Below, in pieces: positions 19,201-27,699 of a DNA stretch of 64,000 nt. Every line of letters starts with the position of its first letter. The stretch's first letter is position 1. This DNA comes from JADHMP01 sp964386915 (lineage in GTDB: Bacteria; Bacteroidota; Bacteroidia; Flavobacteriales; Flavobacteriaceae): assembly GCA_964386915.1 (NCBI GenBank), contig CAYLUQ010000008.1, positions 43,316 to 107,315 on the forward strand, read 5' to 3'. Position numbers and translations under genes: made by a program. The notes beneath the pieces were generated by a model, which was not told the DNA's origin, did no database searches, and saw only the letters and a program-made list of their open reading frames with translations.

Positions 19201-22200
19201 TGGGCGTTCCAAATTAGCGTGGTATTCAATTGACCGTATTTTCTATAGTAGAAATCCACCCACAGGCATCAATAACAATGACATTTCAGACAATACCACC
19301 CGGCGAATATTTATTAAGGAAATTTTTCCGGAGCAAGATTTGGTTCAGGGTAATACCACAGTTCAAAACACGCTAGATGTGGCCTATTTTCCTCAAGAAA
19401 AAGGGCCCTATAACAATGCACCTCAGGCTGATTTTGACGCTCAACCCGAAGAACATTGGGCAGGAATAACCCGTTCCATAAATGCCACCAATTTTGAGCA
19501 AGCCAATGTTGAGTTTATTGAATTTTGGTTGTTAGATACCTTTTCCGATTTGGAAGATGAAGACGGAGCATTAGGAGACCTCGTTTTTCATTTAGGCAAT
19601 ATTTCGGAAGATATTTTAGAAGATGGGCGCAAGCAATTTGAAAATGGACTCCCCGGAGCAGCCAATAACACAGCCACCTACGAAACTGAATGGGGAAAAG
19701 TGCCCGCAACACAATCTTTGGTCTATGCCTTCAACACAGAAGCAGCAGATCGAGCACAACAGGATGTTGGTTTAGACGGCTTGGGTGATGCTGAAGAAGG
19801 AACAATCTATACAAATGGTCCCTCTGATGATCCGGCAGGGGATAATTATGAATATTTTATCAAGGCCTCGGGGAGCATATTGGAACGTTATAAAAACTAT
19901 AATGGAACCGATGGAAATACACCCATTGCTTTTTCTGATTCCGATAGAGGAAACACCACCGAACCCGATACTGAAGATATCAATCGAGATCAAAGCATGA
20001 ACACCATTAACAGCTATTTTGAATATCGTGTTCCGATTACTAAAACCATGGCGGTAGGAAATCATCCCTTTATAACAGATGTTCGAGATAACGTAAAAGT
20101 GCAAGTGCCCAATGGAAATGAAATAAATACCCGATGGTTGCAATTTAAAATCCCCATTCAAAAGGGCTATTATGAGGGTTCTGTTTTTGCCCCCTATTTC
20201 AAATCGGTCAATGCCATAGAAGATCTACGATCTATTCGTTTTATGCGGATGTTATTGCACAAATTCAAACAGCCCGTTGTATTTCGTTTTGGTACCCTTG
20301 ATTTAGTGCGGGGAGATTGGCGTCAATATACCAAAGCTTTAAATGAGGAGGTGTTGCCCAACACCAACACCACAGTAGACATAAGCACTGTGAATATTTT
20401 AGAAAACGAAAACAGAATTCCCATAAACTATGTGCTTCCGCCAGACATTCAGCGTGAACAAATCAACAACAACAACACCATAGTGCGTCAGAATGAGCAA
20501 TCTTTGGCTTTTCGCATTTGTGATTTGCAACCCATGGATGCTCGGGGAATTTTCAAAAACGTGAATTTGGACATGAGACAATACAAAAAAATTAGAATGT
20601 TCATTCACGCAGAATCGATTCCAGGCAATACGCCCTTGCCCGATCAAGAGGGTGATGCATATGATGAACGATTGGTTGCTTTTATTCGTTTGGGTACCGA
20701 TAACAAAGACAACTATTATCAAATAGAAATCCCTTTAAAACCTTCGGCCTATTCAGAAAATGTTTCCAATCGTCTAACGGCAGAGGAAGTTTGGATACCC
20801 AACCAAAACGAGTTAGAAATATCCACTACTTTTTTAGCTCAACTAAAGAGCAAAGCCCTCATGGCCAGCGCGCAAGGAAAAGCCCTCTATTTTGATGAAG
20901 AGCTAAACCCCATTTCAGAATTTGTACCCATTAGTAGTTTGCCGGGCGAGAAAAAATATAAATTTTCCATTAGAGGAAACCCAACCTTGGGAGCCATCAG
21001 ATCGCTTATGATTGGGGTGAAAAATCCTTCTGAGCAGTTAGGAAACACGCTTTGCGGGGAGGTTTGGTTTAACGAATTGCGTCTTTCGGGCATAGAAGAT
21101 GAAGGAGGATGGGCTGCTGTGGGAGCTTTAGATGCTAATATTGCCGATTTTGCCAACTTTTCTGCAACGGGTCGATTTGCCACGGTAGGTTTTGGCAATA
21201 TAGACCAAACGCCCAATCAAAGAGCTCGAGAAGACTTAATGCAATATGATCTAGTTTCCAATGTGAATGTGGGACAATTAGCCCCTGAAAATTGGGGCTT
21301 AGAAGTTCCCCTTAGTTTTGCGGCCGGAGAAACCGTTATTTCCCCAGAATATGATCCGTTCTATCAAGATATTAAACTCAAAGACCGTTTGGCCTCGGCA
21401 GATCGAAAATCTTTAAAAGATACTATTAAACAGCAGGCGTTAGACTATACCAAACGCAAAAGTGTTAGCATGATTGGCATTAGAAAGCGCAACACAGGAA
21501 CTGGAAAAACAAGACTCTACAGCCCCGAAAACTTTACTTTTTCCTATGCCTATAACGCTTTAGAACACCGCGATTATGAATTGGAAAATCTCCAAGAAGA
21601 AGAACTGGTGTTGGGTGCAAACTATGCCTATTCCTTTCAGCAAAAAAGCATAACACCTTTTCAAAAGGTGAAGGCTTTTGATCGAAAAAAATATTGGGAA
21701 TGGCTAAAAGTTCTCAATTTTAATGTGTTGCCCAATGCTGTTAATTTTAATGCCAACCTAAACAGGGCACTTTACAGTCAAAAATTTAGACAAGTCTATT
21801 TTGAAGGTGTAGATGCCTCCAAACAACGCCCGCTTCCTAGTTTACAACAGCATAATTTTCTTTTTGATTATAGCTATACGTGGACCCATAATTTATCTCG
21901 TTCCTTGCGTCTAACCTTTGATGCCAACACCAGCAACATAGTGCGTGATCGGCAAGCTTTGAATCAACAAGTGTTGGGACAAGCTACACCCCCTAATTTG
22001 TGGGCTGGGTTAGGCAATTTTGGAGAATTAAACAGGCATTTCCACACTTTAGGCATAAACTACAAACTACCGTTTCAATACATCCCGTTTTTGAGTTTTA
22101 TAGACGCTACCTATAACTATAAAGCAGACTATAGTTGGCAAAGAGGATCTGAGGCTTTAGAAGAGGTGGTAAGTCCAAGTGGGGTGCCTCTCGGTCGAGT

Positions 22201-23707
22201 AAACACACTTCAAAACAGCAATACCAAAATACTGACTGGAAACATTTCGTTTCAAAAGCTCTACAGCATTTTTGGAATAAAACCGCCCAATCAAAACAAT
22301 CCTGCTAGAAGAAGTCTTGGGCGTACGCTCGATTCTGTTTCTAAAAAGAGAAGCCAAGTTATGCAAAAAGCGGCTCAACCTTTATTGGCCATTTTAAACA
22401 AAATTAAACGTGTGCAGTTTAATTATTCCGAAAATAACGGAACCTTATTGCCGGGCTATTTACCAGCTGTTGGCTTTGCCGGAGGGATGCAACCCACTTT
22501 AGGCTTTACGTTAGGCAGCCAAGCCGACTTACGCTATTTATTAGCCCAAAGAGGGTGGCTCACAGATTTTCCCAATTTTAATGAAACCCTACAGCAAATT
22601 CATGCCAATAAATTCAACCTTACGGGACAAATAATTCCGCTGGAAGGTTTGTTAATTGATTTTTATGTGGAACGAAATTATGCTGAAAATAGCACCCAAA
22701 ACTTTTTGGTTCAAAACAATCAATACCAACCCCTAAACACCAACATATTTGGCAATTTAGGGGTCTCAACGCTACTCATTAGAACAAGTTTTGCTAAGGG
22801 CAGCGGGCAATATAACCCCATATTTGAAACCTTTAGAGCTAACAGAATGATCATAGCCGAACGGTTTGCTGCACAAAATGAAAGTCTTCAAGGAAGAGAT
22901 GAAGAAGGTTTTCCAAAGGGCTATGGCAAAGCCCAACAAGAGGTAGTTTTGCACTCCTTTTTAGCAGCCTATACCGGAGCAGATCCCAACACGATGTCTT
23001 TAGATCCAATTCGAAAAATGGGTTTACCCAACTGGAATTTAAAATATGCAGGCCTTAATAAAATCCCGTCCTTGTCTAAAATTTTCACCCGTTTTTCATT
23101 AAATCACGGCTATCGGGCGAGTTATACCATCAATAATTTTCAGTCAAATTTTGATTATGAGCCAAATTCTCCCAACCAAACAGATGTTGCTGGAAATGTT
23201 TTGTCTGAACGCCTTTTTACCAATATTACCTTAGTAGAACAATTTAACCCCCTAGTGCAATTGGATGTTGAATTAAAAAACAATTTTAAGTTTTTATTGG
23301 AATTAAATCGAGACCGTTCTCTTTCATTGAGTTTAGACAACAATTTGTTGACCGAAGTGAGTGGAAATGAATATGTAGGTGGATTAGGCTATCGCATTCG
23401 AGATTTACGAATGCGAACCTCTTTTAATGGAAGGAGGGTGGTGCTCAAAGGCGATTTAAACATTAAAGCAGACGTTTCTTACCGCAACAACATTACCCTT
23501 CTGCGCAATTTAGAATATGACAATAACCAGGTCACAGCAGGTCAAAAGATCTTTATTTTAAAACTCACGGCAGACTATGCTTTGTCTAGAAATGTAACCG
23601 CATTATTTTTCTATGACCACAATTTTTCCAAGTTTGCCATCTCCACCGCATTTCCGCAAACCAGTATCCGTTCTGGCTTCACGGTTCGCTATAATTTTGG
23701 AAATTAG
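16277..23707 (+). CDS. sprA: Cell surface protein SprA, type IX secretion system translocon
   Basis: The protein has 2476 residues, the size range of SprA (Sov in Porphyromonas). Only a TTG can start it near the N-terminus: the next in-frame ATG is past the signal peptide, which ends at about FLWAQ. The body is a very long outer-membrane beta-barrel protein with alternating aromatic strands and a terminal FTVRYNFGN. SprA forms the giant pore through which T9SS substrates cross the outer membrane and is needed for gliding in Flavobacterium johnsoniae. The start lies three bases after ruvA. gcvH follows, as expected for this class. A secreted substrate with a T9SS sorting domain is encoded at 56996-60826. 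Confidence 0.95.
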   Translation: MIVKNPFFNKRYALNRLLKLLCFFLCSGFLWAQDSEVSGADLGTIKMPMPQSIVSKYVYDPITERYIFAEEIDGYPIGTPLVLTLEEFEALVLKEKMAGYFQEKIAALSGKGSNLEETQKNLLPEVYVNNKFFQTIFGSNSIDVVPQGSIGIDLGIRYQKTDNPISSPRDRRNFGFDFDQQISLSLLGKIGERLQIIANYDTESTFDFQNLIKIRFNPPTLDDASALIPGSLGRQAGALQSRLQQAQETIGQVREGVNQAKTALAQTKQKIEALKNNVNNLPNSTAQVSNRVANFLNGKVTEDGILQNIDIGNVSMPINSNLIQGAQSLFGVRTDLKFGRTTISSVFAEQRSQSQNITTQGGGTLQEFDLFALDYEEDRHYFLAHYFRDHYDAFLKTYPYINSPIQITRLEVWVTNRGARTQNVRNIITLQDLGEAHPDKTRLDQVVQTFFAGSDPNAPPDNGVNRLDPKAIGYGGLLTEAVRDIATVKNSFGAANAQVREGYDYAVLESARKLSPQEYTFHPQLGYISLNQRLSNDEILGVAFQYTYLGKVYQVGEFANGGVPGTELNNTYGNTQTPVVQTNNLVVKMLKSSVTDVRQPVWNLMMKNIYNTGAFQLSEEDFKLSILYTDPSPINYMTAVNDKIWPEALRQQVLLNTFRLDRLNIYQDLTPQGDGFFDYVPGITIDPKFGRIIFPQVEPFGAFLFDLLDDPNSSKEDYDRATTYNSNQKKYVFREMYALTKAAALEAIEKNKFQLKGRYKSEGGDGIPIGAFNVPRGSVRVTAGGRLLQEGLDYTVNYEIGRVKIINEGLKASNIPIDISVENNSFFNQQNKRFSGINVIHQLNEKVFFGGTMVNLSENPLTQKANYGTEPVNNTMMGFNTNFSTEIPFLTRMANKVTATKSNTPSQLSFRGEVAALRARNPRNTQLQGETNVYIDDFEGAQTNIDIKGFNAWNLASVPVNDVWGAEEKGLARGYGRSKLAWYSIDRIFYSRNPPTGINNNDISDNTTRRIFIKEIFPEQDLVQGNTTVQNTLDVAYFPQEKGPYNNAPQADFDAQPEEHWAGITRSINATNFEQANVEFIEFWLLDTFSDLEDEDGALGDLVFHLGNISEDILEDGRKQFENGLPGAANNTATYETEWGKVPATQSLVYAFNTEAADRAQQDVGLDGLGDAEEGTIYTNGPSDDPAGDNYEYFIKASGSILERYKNYNGTDGNTPIAFSDSDRGNTTEPDTEDINRDQSMNTINSYFEYRVPITKTMAVGNHPFITDVRDNVKVQVPNGNEINTRWLQFKIPIQKGYYEGSVFAPYFKSVNAIEDLRSIRFMRMLLHKFKQPVVFRFGTLDLVRGDWRQYTKALNEEVLPNTNTTVDISTVNILENENRIPINYVLPPDIQREQINNNNTIVRQNEQSLAFRICDLQPMDARGIFKNVNLDMRQYKKIRMFIHAESIPGNTPLPDQEGDAYDERLVAFIRLGTDNKDNYYQIEIPLKPSAYSENVSNRLTAEEVWIPNQNELEISTTFLAQLKSKALMASAQGKALYFDEELNPISEFVPISSLPGEKKYKFSIRGNPTLGAIRSLMIGVKNPSEQLGNTLCGEVWFNELRLSGIEDEGGWAAVGALDANIADFANFSATGRFATVGFGNIDQTPNQRAREDLMQYDLVSNVNVGQLAPENWGLEVPLSFAAGETVISPEYDPFYQDIKLKDRLASADRKSLKDTIKQQALDYTKRKSVSMIGIRKRNTGTGKTRLYSPENFTFSYAYNALEHRDYELENLQEEELVLGANYAYSFQQKSITPFQKVKAFDRKKYWEWLKVLNFNVLPNAVNFNANLNRALYSQKFRQVYFEGVDASKQRPLPSLQQHNFLFDYSYTWTHNLSRSLRLTFDANTSNIVRDRQALNQQVLGQATPPNLWAGLGNFGELNRHFHTLGINYKLPFQYIPFLSFIDATYNYKADYSWQRGSEALEEVVSPSGVPLGRVNTLQNSNTKILTGNISFQKLYSIFGIKPPNQNNPARRSLGRTLDSVSKKRSQVMQKAAQPLLAILNKIKRVQFNYSENNGTLLPGYLPAVGFAGGMQPTLGFTLGSQADLRYLLAQRGWLTDFPNFNETLQQIHANKFNLTGQIIPLEGLLIDFYVERNYAENSTQNFLVQNNQYQPLNTNIFGNLGVSTLLIRTSFAKGSGQYNPIFETFRANRMIIAERFAAQNESLQGRDEEGFPKGYGKAQQEVVLHSFLAAYTGADPNTMSLDPIRKMGLPNWNLKYAGLNKIPSLSKIFTRFSLNHGYRASYTINNFQSNFDYEPNSPNQTDVAGNVLSERLFTNITLVEQFNPLVQLDVELKNNFKFLLELNRDRSLSLSLDNNLLTEVSGNEYVGGLGYRIRDLRMRTSFNGRRVVLKGDLNIKADVSYRNNITLLRNLEYDNNQVTAGQKIFILKLTADYALSRNVTALFFYDHNFSKFAISTAFPQTSIRSGFTVRYNFGN

Positions 23708-23712
23708 GAGGC

Positions 23713-23742
23713 TTCTCAGCTAGTGAAAAACCCCTACATTTG
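23713..23742 (+). promoter_or_regulatory. Promoter upstream of gcvH
   Basis: A perfect TAnnTTTG box (TACATTTG, 23735-23742) lies 20 bases before the gcvH ATG. A TTC at 23713-23715 sits 19 bases further upstream, close to the -33 TTG of Bacteroidota promoters. Confidence 0.55.
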
Positions 23743-23762
23743 CGATTATTAATTTTGCACAG

Positions 23763-24143
23763 ATGAATATTCCAAGTGACTTAAAATATACTAAAGACCA
23801 CGAATGGGTTAAGATAGAAGCAGACCATGCCCTTGTGGGTATTACCGATTTTGCACAATCAGAATTAGGAGACATTGTTTATGTTGAAATCGAAACATTG
23901 GATGAACAGCTCGCTTCCGAAGAGATTTTTGGCACCGTGGAGGCGGTTAAAACGGTTTCTGATTTATTCATGCCCCTAGAAGGCACTATTATAGAAGTTA
24001 ACGAAGCACTTGAAGCCACACCAGAATTGGTCAATGAATCACCCTATGAAGCGGGTTGGATGATCAAAATTAAAATTGAAAATCCCTCTGAAATAGAACA
24101 GCTTTTAGATGCCACGGCCTATCAAGAACTTATCTCAGGCTAG
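23763..24143 (+). CDS. gcvH: Glycine cleavage system H protein
   Basis: The protein has 126 residues, the usual size. It has the lipoyl-domain fold, with the lipoylation Lys in EAVKTVSDL (Lys63) and the typical N-terminal LKYTKDHEWV. The H protein shuttles the aminomethyl group between the P, T and L proteins of the glycine cleavage complex. The other subunits are not in this window; gcvH next to sprA is a usual flavobacterial arrangement. The 3' end overlaps the next gene. Confidence 0.96.
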   Translation: MNIPSDLKYTKDHEWVKIEADHALVGITDFAQSELGDIVYVEIETLDEQLASEEIFGTVEAVKTVSDLFMPLEGTIIEVNEALEATPELVNESPYEAGWMIKIKIENPSEIEQLLDATAYQELISG

Positions 24144-24495
24144 GCCACTCTTTTTATTGATGGCTGTAACAACCACGCTAGTGGTGATTTATTTCAGCTT
24201 GAACCCCCCCTCAGTTAGCGTTCAGCCCTTGCCTTGGTGGCAACACGATAAGGTTTTGCACACCCTTAGCTATTTTGTTTTGGAATGCACCTATTTTTTG
24301 AGTTTGTTAAAGCTAAAACGCCCCTACACTACAACAGCCATGGCAGCTTTTTTGTTGGGATTGCTACTAGAAGTCTTGCAAAGCTTGCCTTTTTTTCAAA
24401 GAACTTTTGATTGGTTTGACCTTTTGGCCAACGGTTTTGGCATAGGTTTGGCCCTTTTAGGACTTAAATATTTTTGCAATAAGCAGTCAACTTAA
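24109..24495 (+). CDS. VanZ-like family membrane protein
   Basis: The protein has 128 residues and about four hydrophobic helices. It shows the VanZ-like pattern: a Lys-His region (HDKVLHTLSYF) after the first helix, an acidic LLLEVLQ near the third, and DWFDLLANGFG before the last. The family's molecular function is not settled; VanZ itself gives low teicoplanin resistance. The ATG at 24109 overlaps gcvH by 35 bases. An alternative ATG at 24160 would remove this overlap but cut into the first helix. Confidence 0.8.
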   Translation: MPRPIKNLSQARPLFLLMAVTTTLVVIYFSLNPPSVSVQPLPWWQHDKVLHTLSYFVLECTYFLSLLKLKRPYTTTAMAAFLLGLLLEVLQSLPFFQRTFDWFDLLANGFGIGLALLGLKYFCNKQST

Positions 24496-24554
24496 TTTTT
24501 TTTCTTGTTTTATGTTTAAAATTTTATAGTTTAGCATACTAACTTTTTCGATAC

Positions 24555-25265
24555 ATGAAACCTAAGAAAAATTCAAAAGTCGATTTAAATAAAAACAGCA
24601 GTCTTTATTTTGTCATTGGACTCGCCGTTATTTTATTTATCACTTGGCAAGCCATTGAGTGGAAAACCTACGACAAAAGTCTTTACGGTTATGAAGCTCT
24701 AGATGTTGAAGATGAGGATGATGAAGAAATCCCTATCACTGAACAAATTAAAACACCACCCCCACCACCGCCACCACCGCCAGCTCCGGAAGTGATTGAA
24801 ATTGTGGAAGATGAAGAAGAAGTTGAAGAAACTGTAATTGAATCTACCGAAACTGATGAGGAAGAAATCATTGAGGTGGAAGAAGTTGAAATTGAGGAAG
24901 AAATTGAAGATATTGACGTTCCATTTGCTGTTATTGAAGATGTGCCTATTTTCCCAGGTTGTGAAAAAGCAAAAAAATCAGAACGTCGTGCTTGCTTCCA
25001 AGATCAAATGAACAAACACATTCGTAAAAATTTCCGTTATCCAGAAATTGCTCAAGAAATGGGAATTCAAGGACGTGTTTATGTGAACTTTGTCATTGGA
25101 AAAGACGGTTCCATTACCAACATTAGAATGCGTGGACCAGACAAAAACTTAGAAAAAGAGGCAGAACGAATTATCTCTAGATTACCGCAAATGACTCCAG
25201 GTAAACAAAGAGGTAGACCCGTGCGAGTGCCTTTCAGCATTCCAATCACGTTTAGATTGCAATAA
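24555..25265 (+). CDS. Energy transducer TonB (copy 1)
   Basis: The protein has 236 residues in this order: a short basic cytoplasmic tail, one membrane helix (YFVIGLAVILFITW), an acidic and proline-rich periplasmic spacer (about residues 50-120), and a C-terminal TonB domain with FRYPEIAQ, GRVYVNFVIGKDG and a terminal FRLQ. TonB passes proton-motive energy from ExbB/ExbD to outer-membrane SusC-like and siderophore transporters. A near-identical copy follows 112 bases later, after a strong terminator, so the two are probably separate transcripts. Confidence 0.92.
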   Translation: MKPKKNSKVDLNKNSSLYFVIGLAVILFITWQAIEWKTYDKSLYGYEALDVEDEDDEEIPITEQIKTPPPPPPPPPAPEVIEIVEDEEEVEETVIESTETDEEEIIEVEEVEIEEEIEDIDVPFAVIEDVPIFPGCEKAKKSERRACFQDQMNKHIRKNFRYPEIAQEMGIQGRVYVNFVIGKDGSITNIRMRGPDKNLEKEAERIISRLPQMTPGKQRGRPVRVPFSIPITFRLQ

Positions 25266-25284
25266 AATAAATGTAGACCCTACT

Positions 25285-25312
25285 AAACCCGATGTTTTCA
25301 TCGGGTTTTTTT
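25285..25312 (+). terminator. Rho-independent terminator after tonB copy 1
   Basis: A perfect 10-bp stem (25285-25294 with 25299-25308) closes a TTTT loop and is followed by a T run. It lies about 20 bases after the first tonB stop and separates the two tonB copies. Confidence 0.88.
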
Positions 25313-25377
25313 ATGGAATAAAATGAGGTGCTGGTATGATTTTTGCGCCTTTATAAAGCAACCAAAATCTTACCGTC

Positions 25378-26085
25378 ATGCAAATCAAAAAAAATCCCAA
25401 GGTTGATCTCAACAAAAATTCAAATCTCTATTTTGTCATTGGTCTCTGTTTAATTTTGATTCTCACATGGAAATTAATGGAATGGAAGACCTATGAAAAA
25501 GATCTAATTGTGAGCGAGCTACTCATGGTAGAAAAGGAGGACCAAGAAGAAATTCCGATAACGGAACAAATTAAAACACTCCCACCGCCACCAGCGCCAC
25601 CAGCTCCTGTAATAATTGAGGTGGTTGAAGACGAAAGTGAAGTAGAAGAAACTGTGATTGAATCTACCGAAACAGACGAAGAAGAAATTATTTATGTAGA
25701 AGCCGTTGAAATTGAAGAGGAAGAAGAAGAAATAAGTGTGCCTTTTGCCATCATTGAAGAAGCCCCAATTTTTCCCGGCTGTGAAAAAGTGGACAAGTCT
25801 AAACAACGAGATTGCTTTCAAAAACAAATCAATAAACACATCGTTAAAAATTTTCGTTATCCCGAAATTGCCCAAGAATTGGGAATTCAAGGACGTGTTT
25901 ATGTAAACTTTGTGATTGCTAAAGACGGGTCTATAACCAACATTAGATTGCGAGGCCCAGACAAAAATTTAGAAGAAGAAGCCAAACGTATTATTTCCAA
26001 ACTCCCCAAGATGAGCCCCGGAAAGCAGAGGGGAAAAGAAGTGAAAGTGCCCTTTAGTATTCCTATCAACTTCCGGTTGCAATAG
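25378..26085 (+). CDS. Energy transducer TonB (copy 2)
   Basis: The 235-residue protein is co-linear with copy 1. It has the same signal-anchor, a proline stretch, an acidic block with the shared EETVIESTETDEEEI, the FPGCE motif and the TonB C-terminal domain. It differs mainly in a shorter proline run and in the residues just after the membrane helix (EKDLIVSELLMV against DKSLYGYEALDV). The sequence shows a local tandem duplication. Different partner transporters or different expression of the copies is inference. Confidence 0.92.
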   Translation: MQIKKNPKVDLNKNSNLYFVIGLCLILILTWKLMEWKTYEKDLIVSELLMVEKEDQEEIPITEQIKTLPPPPAPPAPVIIEVVEDESEVEETVIESTETDEEEIIYVEAVEIEEEEEEISVPFAIIEEAPIFPGCEKVDKSKQRDCFQKQINKHIVKNFRYPEIAQELGIQGRVYVNFVIAKDGSITNIRLRGPDKNLEEEAKRIISKLPKMSPGKQRGKEVKVPFSIPINFRLQ

Positions 26086-26133
26086 CATTAGGGGCTTGGA
26101 TTGGGAAGGGCTATGACTTTCTAACTAAATAGG

Positions 26134-26164
26134 TTGGACAATGCTTGGGGTAGTGTTATATTTG
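26134..26164 (+). promoter_or_regulatory. Promoter upstream of the heme O synthase gene
   Basis: A TTG at 26134-26136 and TATATTTG at 26157-26164 are 20 bases apart, close to the Bacteroidota consensus TTG-N17-20-TAnnTTTG. The -7 box ends 21 bases before the ATG at 26186. It probably drives the cytochrome oxidase assembly genes. Confidence 0.6.
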
Positions 26165-26185
26165 CAGCTGATTGGATGATGCACG

Positions 26186-27088
26186 ATGCGCTTGATTGAA
26201 GCCAAAGAACCACTAACACTAAGCCTTTTGATGAAAGACTTTTTGCAGTTAACTAAATTTAGGTTGGCTGTGAGCGTAGTTATTTCCTCTTTGGCGGGCT
26301 ATTTGTTGGCGGCTGAGCGGTTAGAAGGAGTTATTATCGTCTATCTGTTTTTGGGAGGCTATGCCATGGTAGGAGCCTCAAACGCCTTTAACCAATGGAT
26401 GGAAAAAGAGTTGGATGCTCTCATGCAACGCACTCAAAACAGACCTTTGCCCAGCGGGCGTATGCAAGATTCCACGGCACTCTTTATTGCTAGCGGGCTC
26501 ACCCTGATTGGAATTCTGTTTTTAGGATTTATCAATTTTAGGACGGCTTTTTTTGGAGCACTGTCTATTTTTATCTATGTCTGTATTTATACGCCCCTAA
26601 AGCGAAAAACTCCCTTGGCCGTTTTTGTTGGTGCCTTTCCAGGGGCTATACCTTTTATGTTAGGATGGGTGGCAGCTACCAATAAATTTGGTATTGAACC
26701 CGGATTGCTTTTTATGATTCAATTTCTTTGGCAATTTCCCCATTTTTGGGCTATTGGCTGGGTGCTAGATGCCGACTATAAAAAAGCCGGATTTAAACTT
26801 TTACCTTCTGGCAAAACCGACCGTGTAACCGCTTTTCAAATTGTATTTTACACGCTCTGGGTGGTGGTGGTTTCGTTGGTTCCGGCCTTTCACTATACCG
26901 GCACTTTGCAGTTGTCACCCATAGCTGCTTTTGCCATTGGCCTCCTCGGATTGATCATACTTTTTTTTGCTATGAAGCTGATGAAAGAAAAAACAAAAAA
27001 GGCGGCTCAAAATTTAATTGGGGTAAGCATATTGTATATCACCGCCCTACAATTGATCTATGTGATTGATAAATACCTAACGCTATGA
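26186..27088 (+). CDS. ctaB: Protoheme IX farnesyltransferase (heme O synthase)
   Basis: The 300-residue membrane protein has about eight or nine helices. It has the UbiA-family aspartate-rich motifs: N-x-x-x-E-x-x-x-D with NRPLPSGRM after helix 2, and DADYKKAGFKLLP further on. It transfers a farnesyl group to protoheme to make heme O, the precursor of heme A for terminal oxidases. The next gene overlaps it by four bases (ATGA), and oxidase subunit genes follow, which supports the assignment. The same protein is also called CyoE. Confidence 0.94.
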   Translation: MRLIEAKEPLTLSLLMKDFLQLTKFRLAVSVVISSLAGYLLAAERLEGVIIVYLFLGGYAMVGASNAFNQWMEKELDALMQRTQNRPLPSGRMQDSTALFIASGLTLIGILFLGFINFRTAFFGALSIFIYVCIYTPLKRKTPLAVFVGAFPGAIPFMLGWVAATNKFGIEPGLLFMIQFLWQFPHFWAIGWVLDADYKKAGFKLLPSGKTDRVTAFQIVFYTLWVVVVSLVPAFHYTGTLQLSPIAAFAIGLLGLIILFFAMKLMKEKTKKAAQNLIGVSILYITALQLIYVIDKYLTL

Positions 27089-27663
27089 ATACATCAGATT
27101 CTATTGAAGTAAAAAATAACAGAGCTAAAAAAATGATGCTCTGGATTGGCATGATCAGTATGGCTATGACCTTTGCGGGACTCACCAGTGCCTATGTGGT
27201 GAGTAGTTCTCGAGCTGATTGGTTAGAAGAAATTGATTTGCCAGCAGCCTTCACCATTAGCACCCTAATCATGGTGTTGAGCAGTGTGAGTTTTCATTTA
27301 GCCAACTATTTTTTTAAAAATCAAAACCACTCAAGGGCAAGAATAGCACTGCTCTCAACCCTTGGTTTGGCCTTATCTTTCGTTTATTTTCAATTTCAAG
27401 GCTTTTCCGAAATCATTGGGATGGGCTATTATTTTACAGGACCACAGAGCAGCATAAACACCTCCTATCTCTATGTTTTAGTATTGCTACACCTAGCTCA
27501 TTTGGGGGCTGGCATCATAGTTGTGTTGCGGTTGCTCTATGTGAGCTCTTTCACCAAAACACCAAGTCAACACACCTTAGGGTTTCAACTGGCCACAACC
27601 TTTTGGCATTTTCTTGATTTGCTGTGGGTATATTTATATTTATTCGTTTCATTCTACAGCTAA
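27085..27663 (+). CDS. Cytochrome c oxidase subunit III (short form)
   Basis: The protein has 192 residues and about five membrane helices, the size of CyoC/CtaE-type heme-copper oxidase subunit III. Typical features are SAYVVSSSRADW after helix 1, LHLAHLGAGI in helix 4 and TTFWHFLDLLWVYLYL in the last helix. It belongs to the inner-membrane oxidase complex. The start overlaps the heme O synthase stop. A second subunit III gene follows after its own promoter-like box. Confidence 0.9.
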   Translation: MNTSDSIEVKNNRAKKMMLWIGMISMAMTFAGLTSAYVVSSSRADWLEEIDLPAAFTISTLIMVLSSVSFHLANYFFKNQNHSRARIALLSTLGLALSFVYFQFQGFSEIIGMGYYFTGPQSSINTSYLYVLVLLHLAHLGAGIIVVLRLLYVSSFTKTPSQHTLGFQLATTFWHFLDLLWVYLYLFVSFYS

Positions 27664-27670
27664 AAATTAA

Positions 27671-27678
27671 TAAATTTG
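27671..27678 (+). promoter_or_regulatory. -7 promoter box (TAAATTTG) before the long subunit III gene
   Basis: The perfect TAnnTTTG match lies 21 bases before the ATG at 27700, in the 36-base gap between the two subunit III genes. No matching -33 TTG is evident. Confidence 0.4.
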
Positions 27679-27699
27679 TATCGAATTTAACTTGACACT

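Noticed and set aside
24689..24871. Minus-strand frame rich in Ser and Gly inside tonB copy 1
   Set aside because: It is the low-complexity complement of the Glu/Pro-rich spacer.
25519..25890. Minus-strand frame of 123 codons inside tonB copy 2
   Set aside because: It is the complement of the acidic spacer, Phe-rich by composition only.
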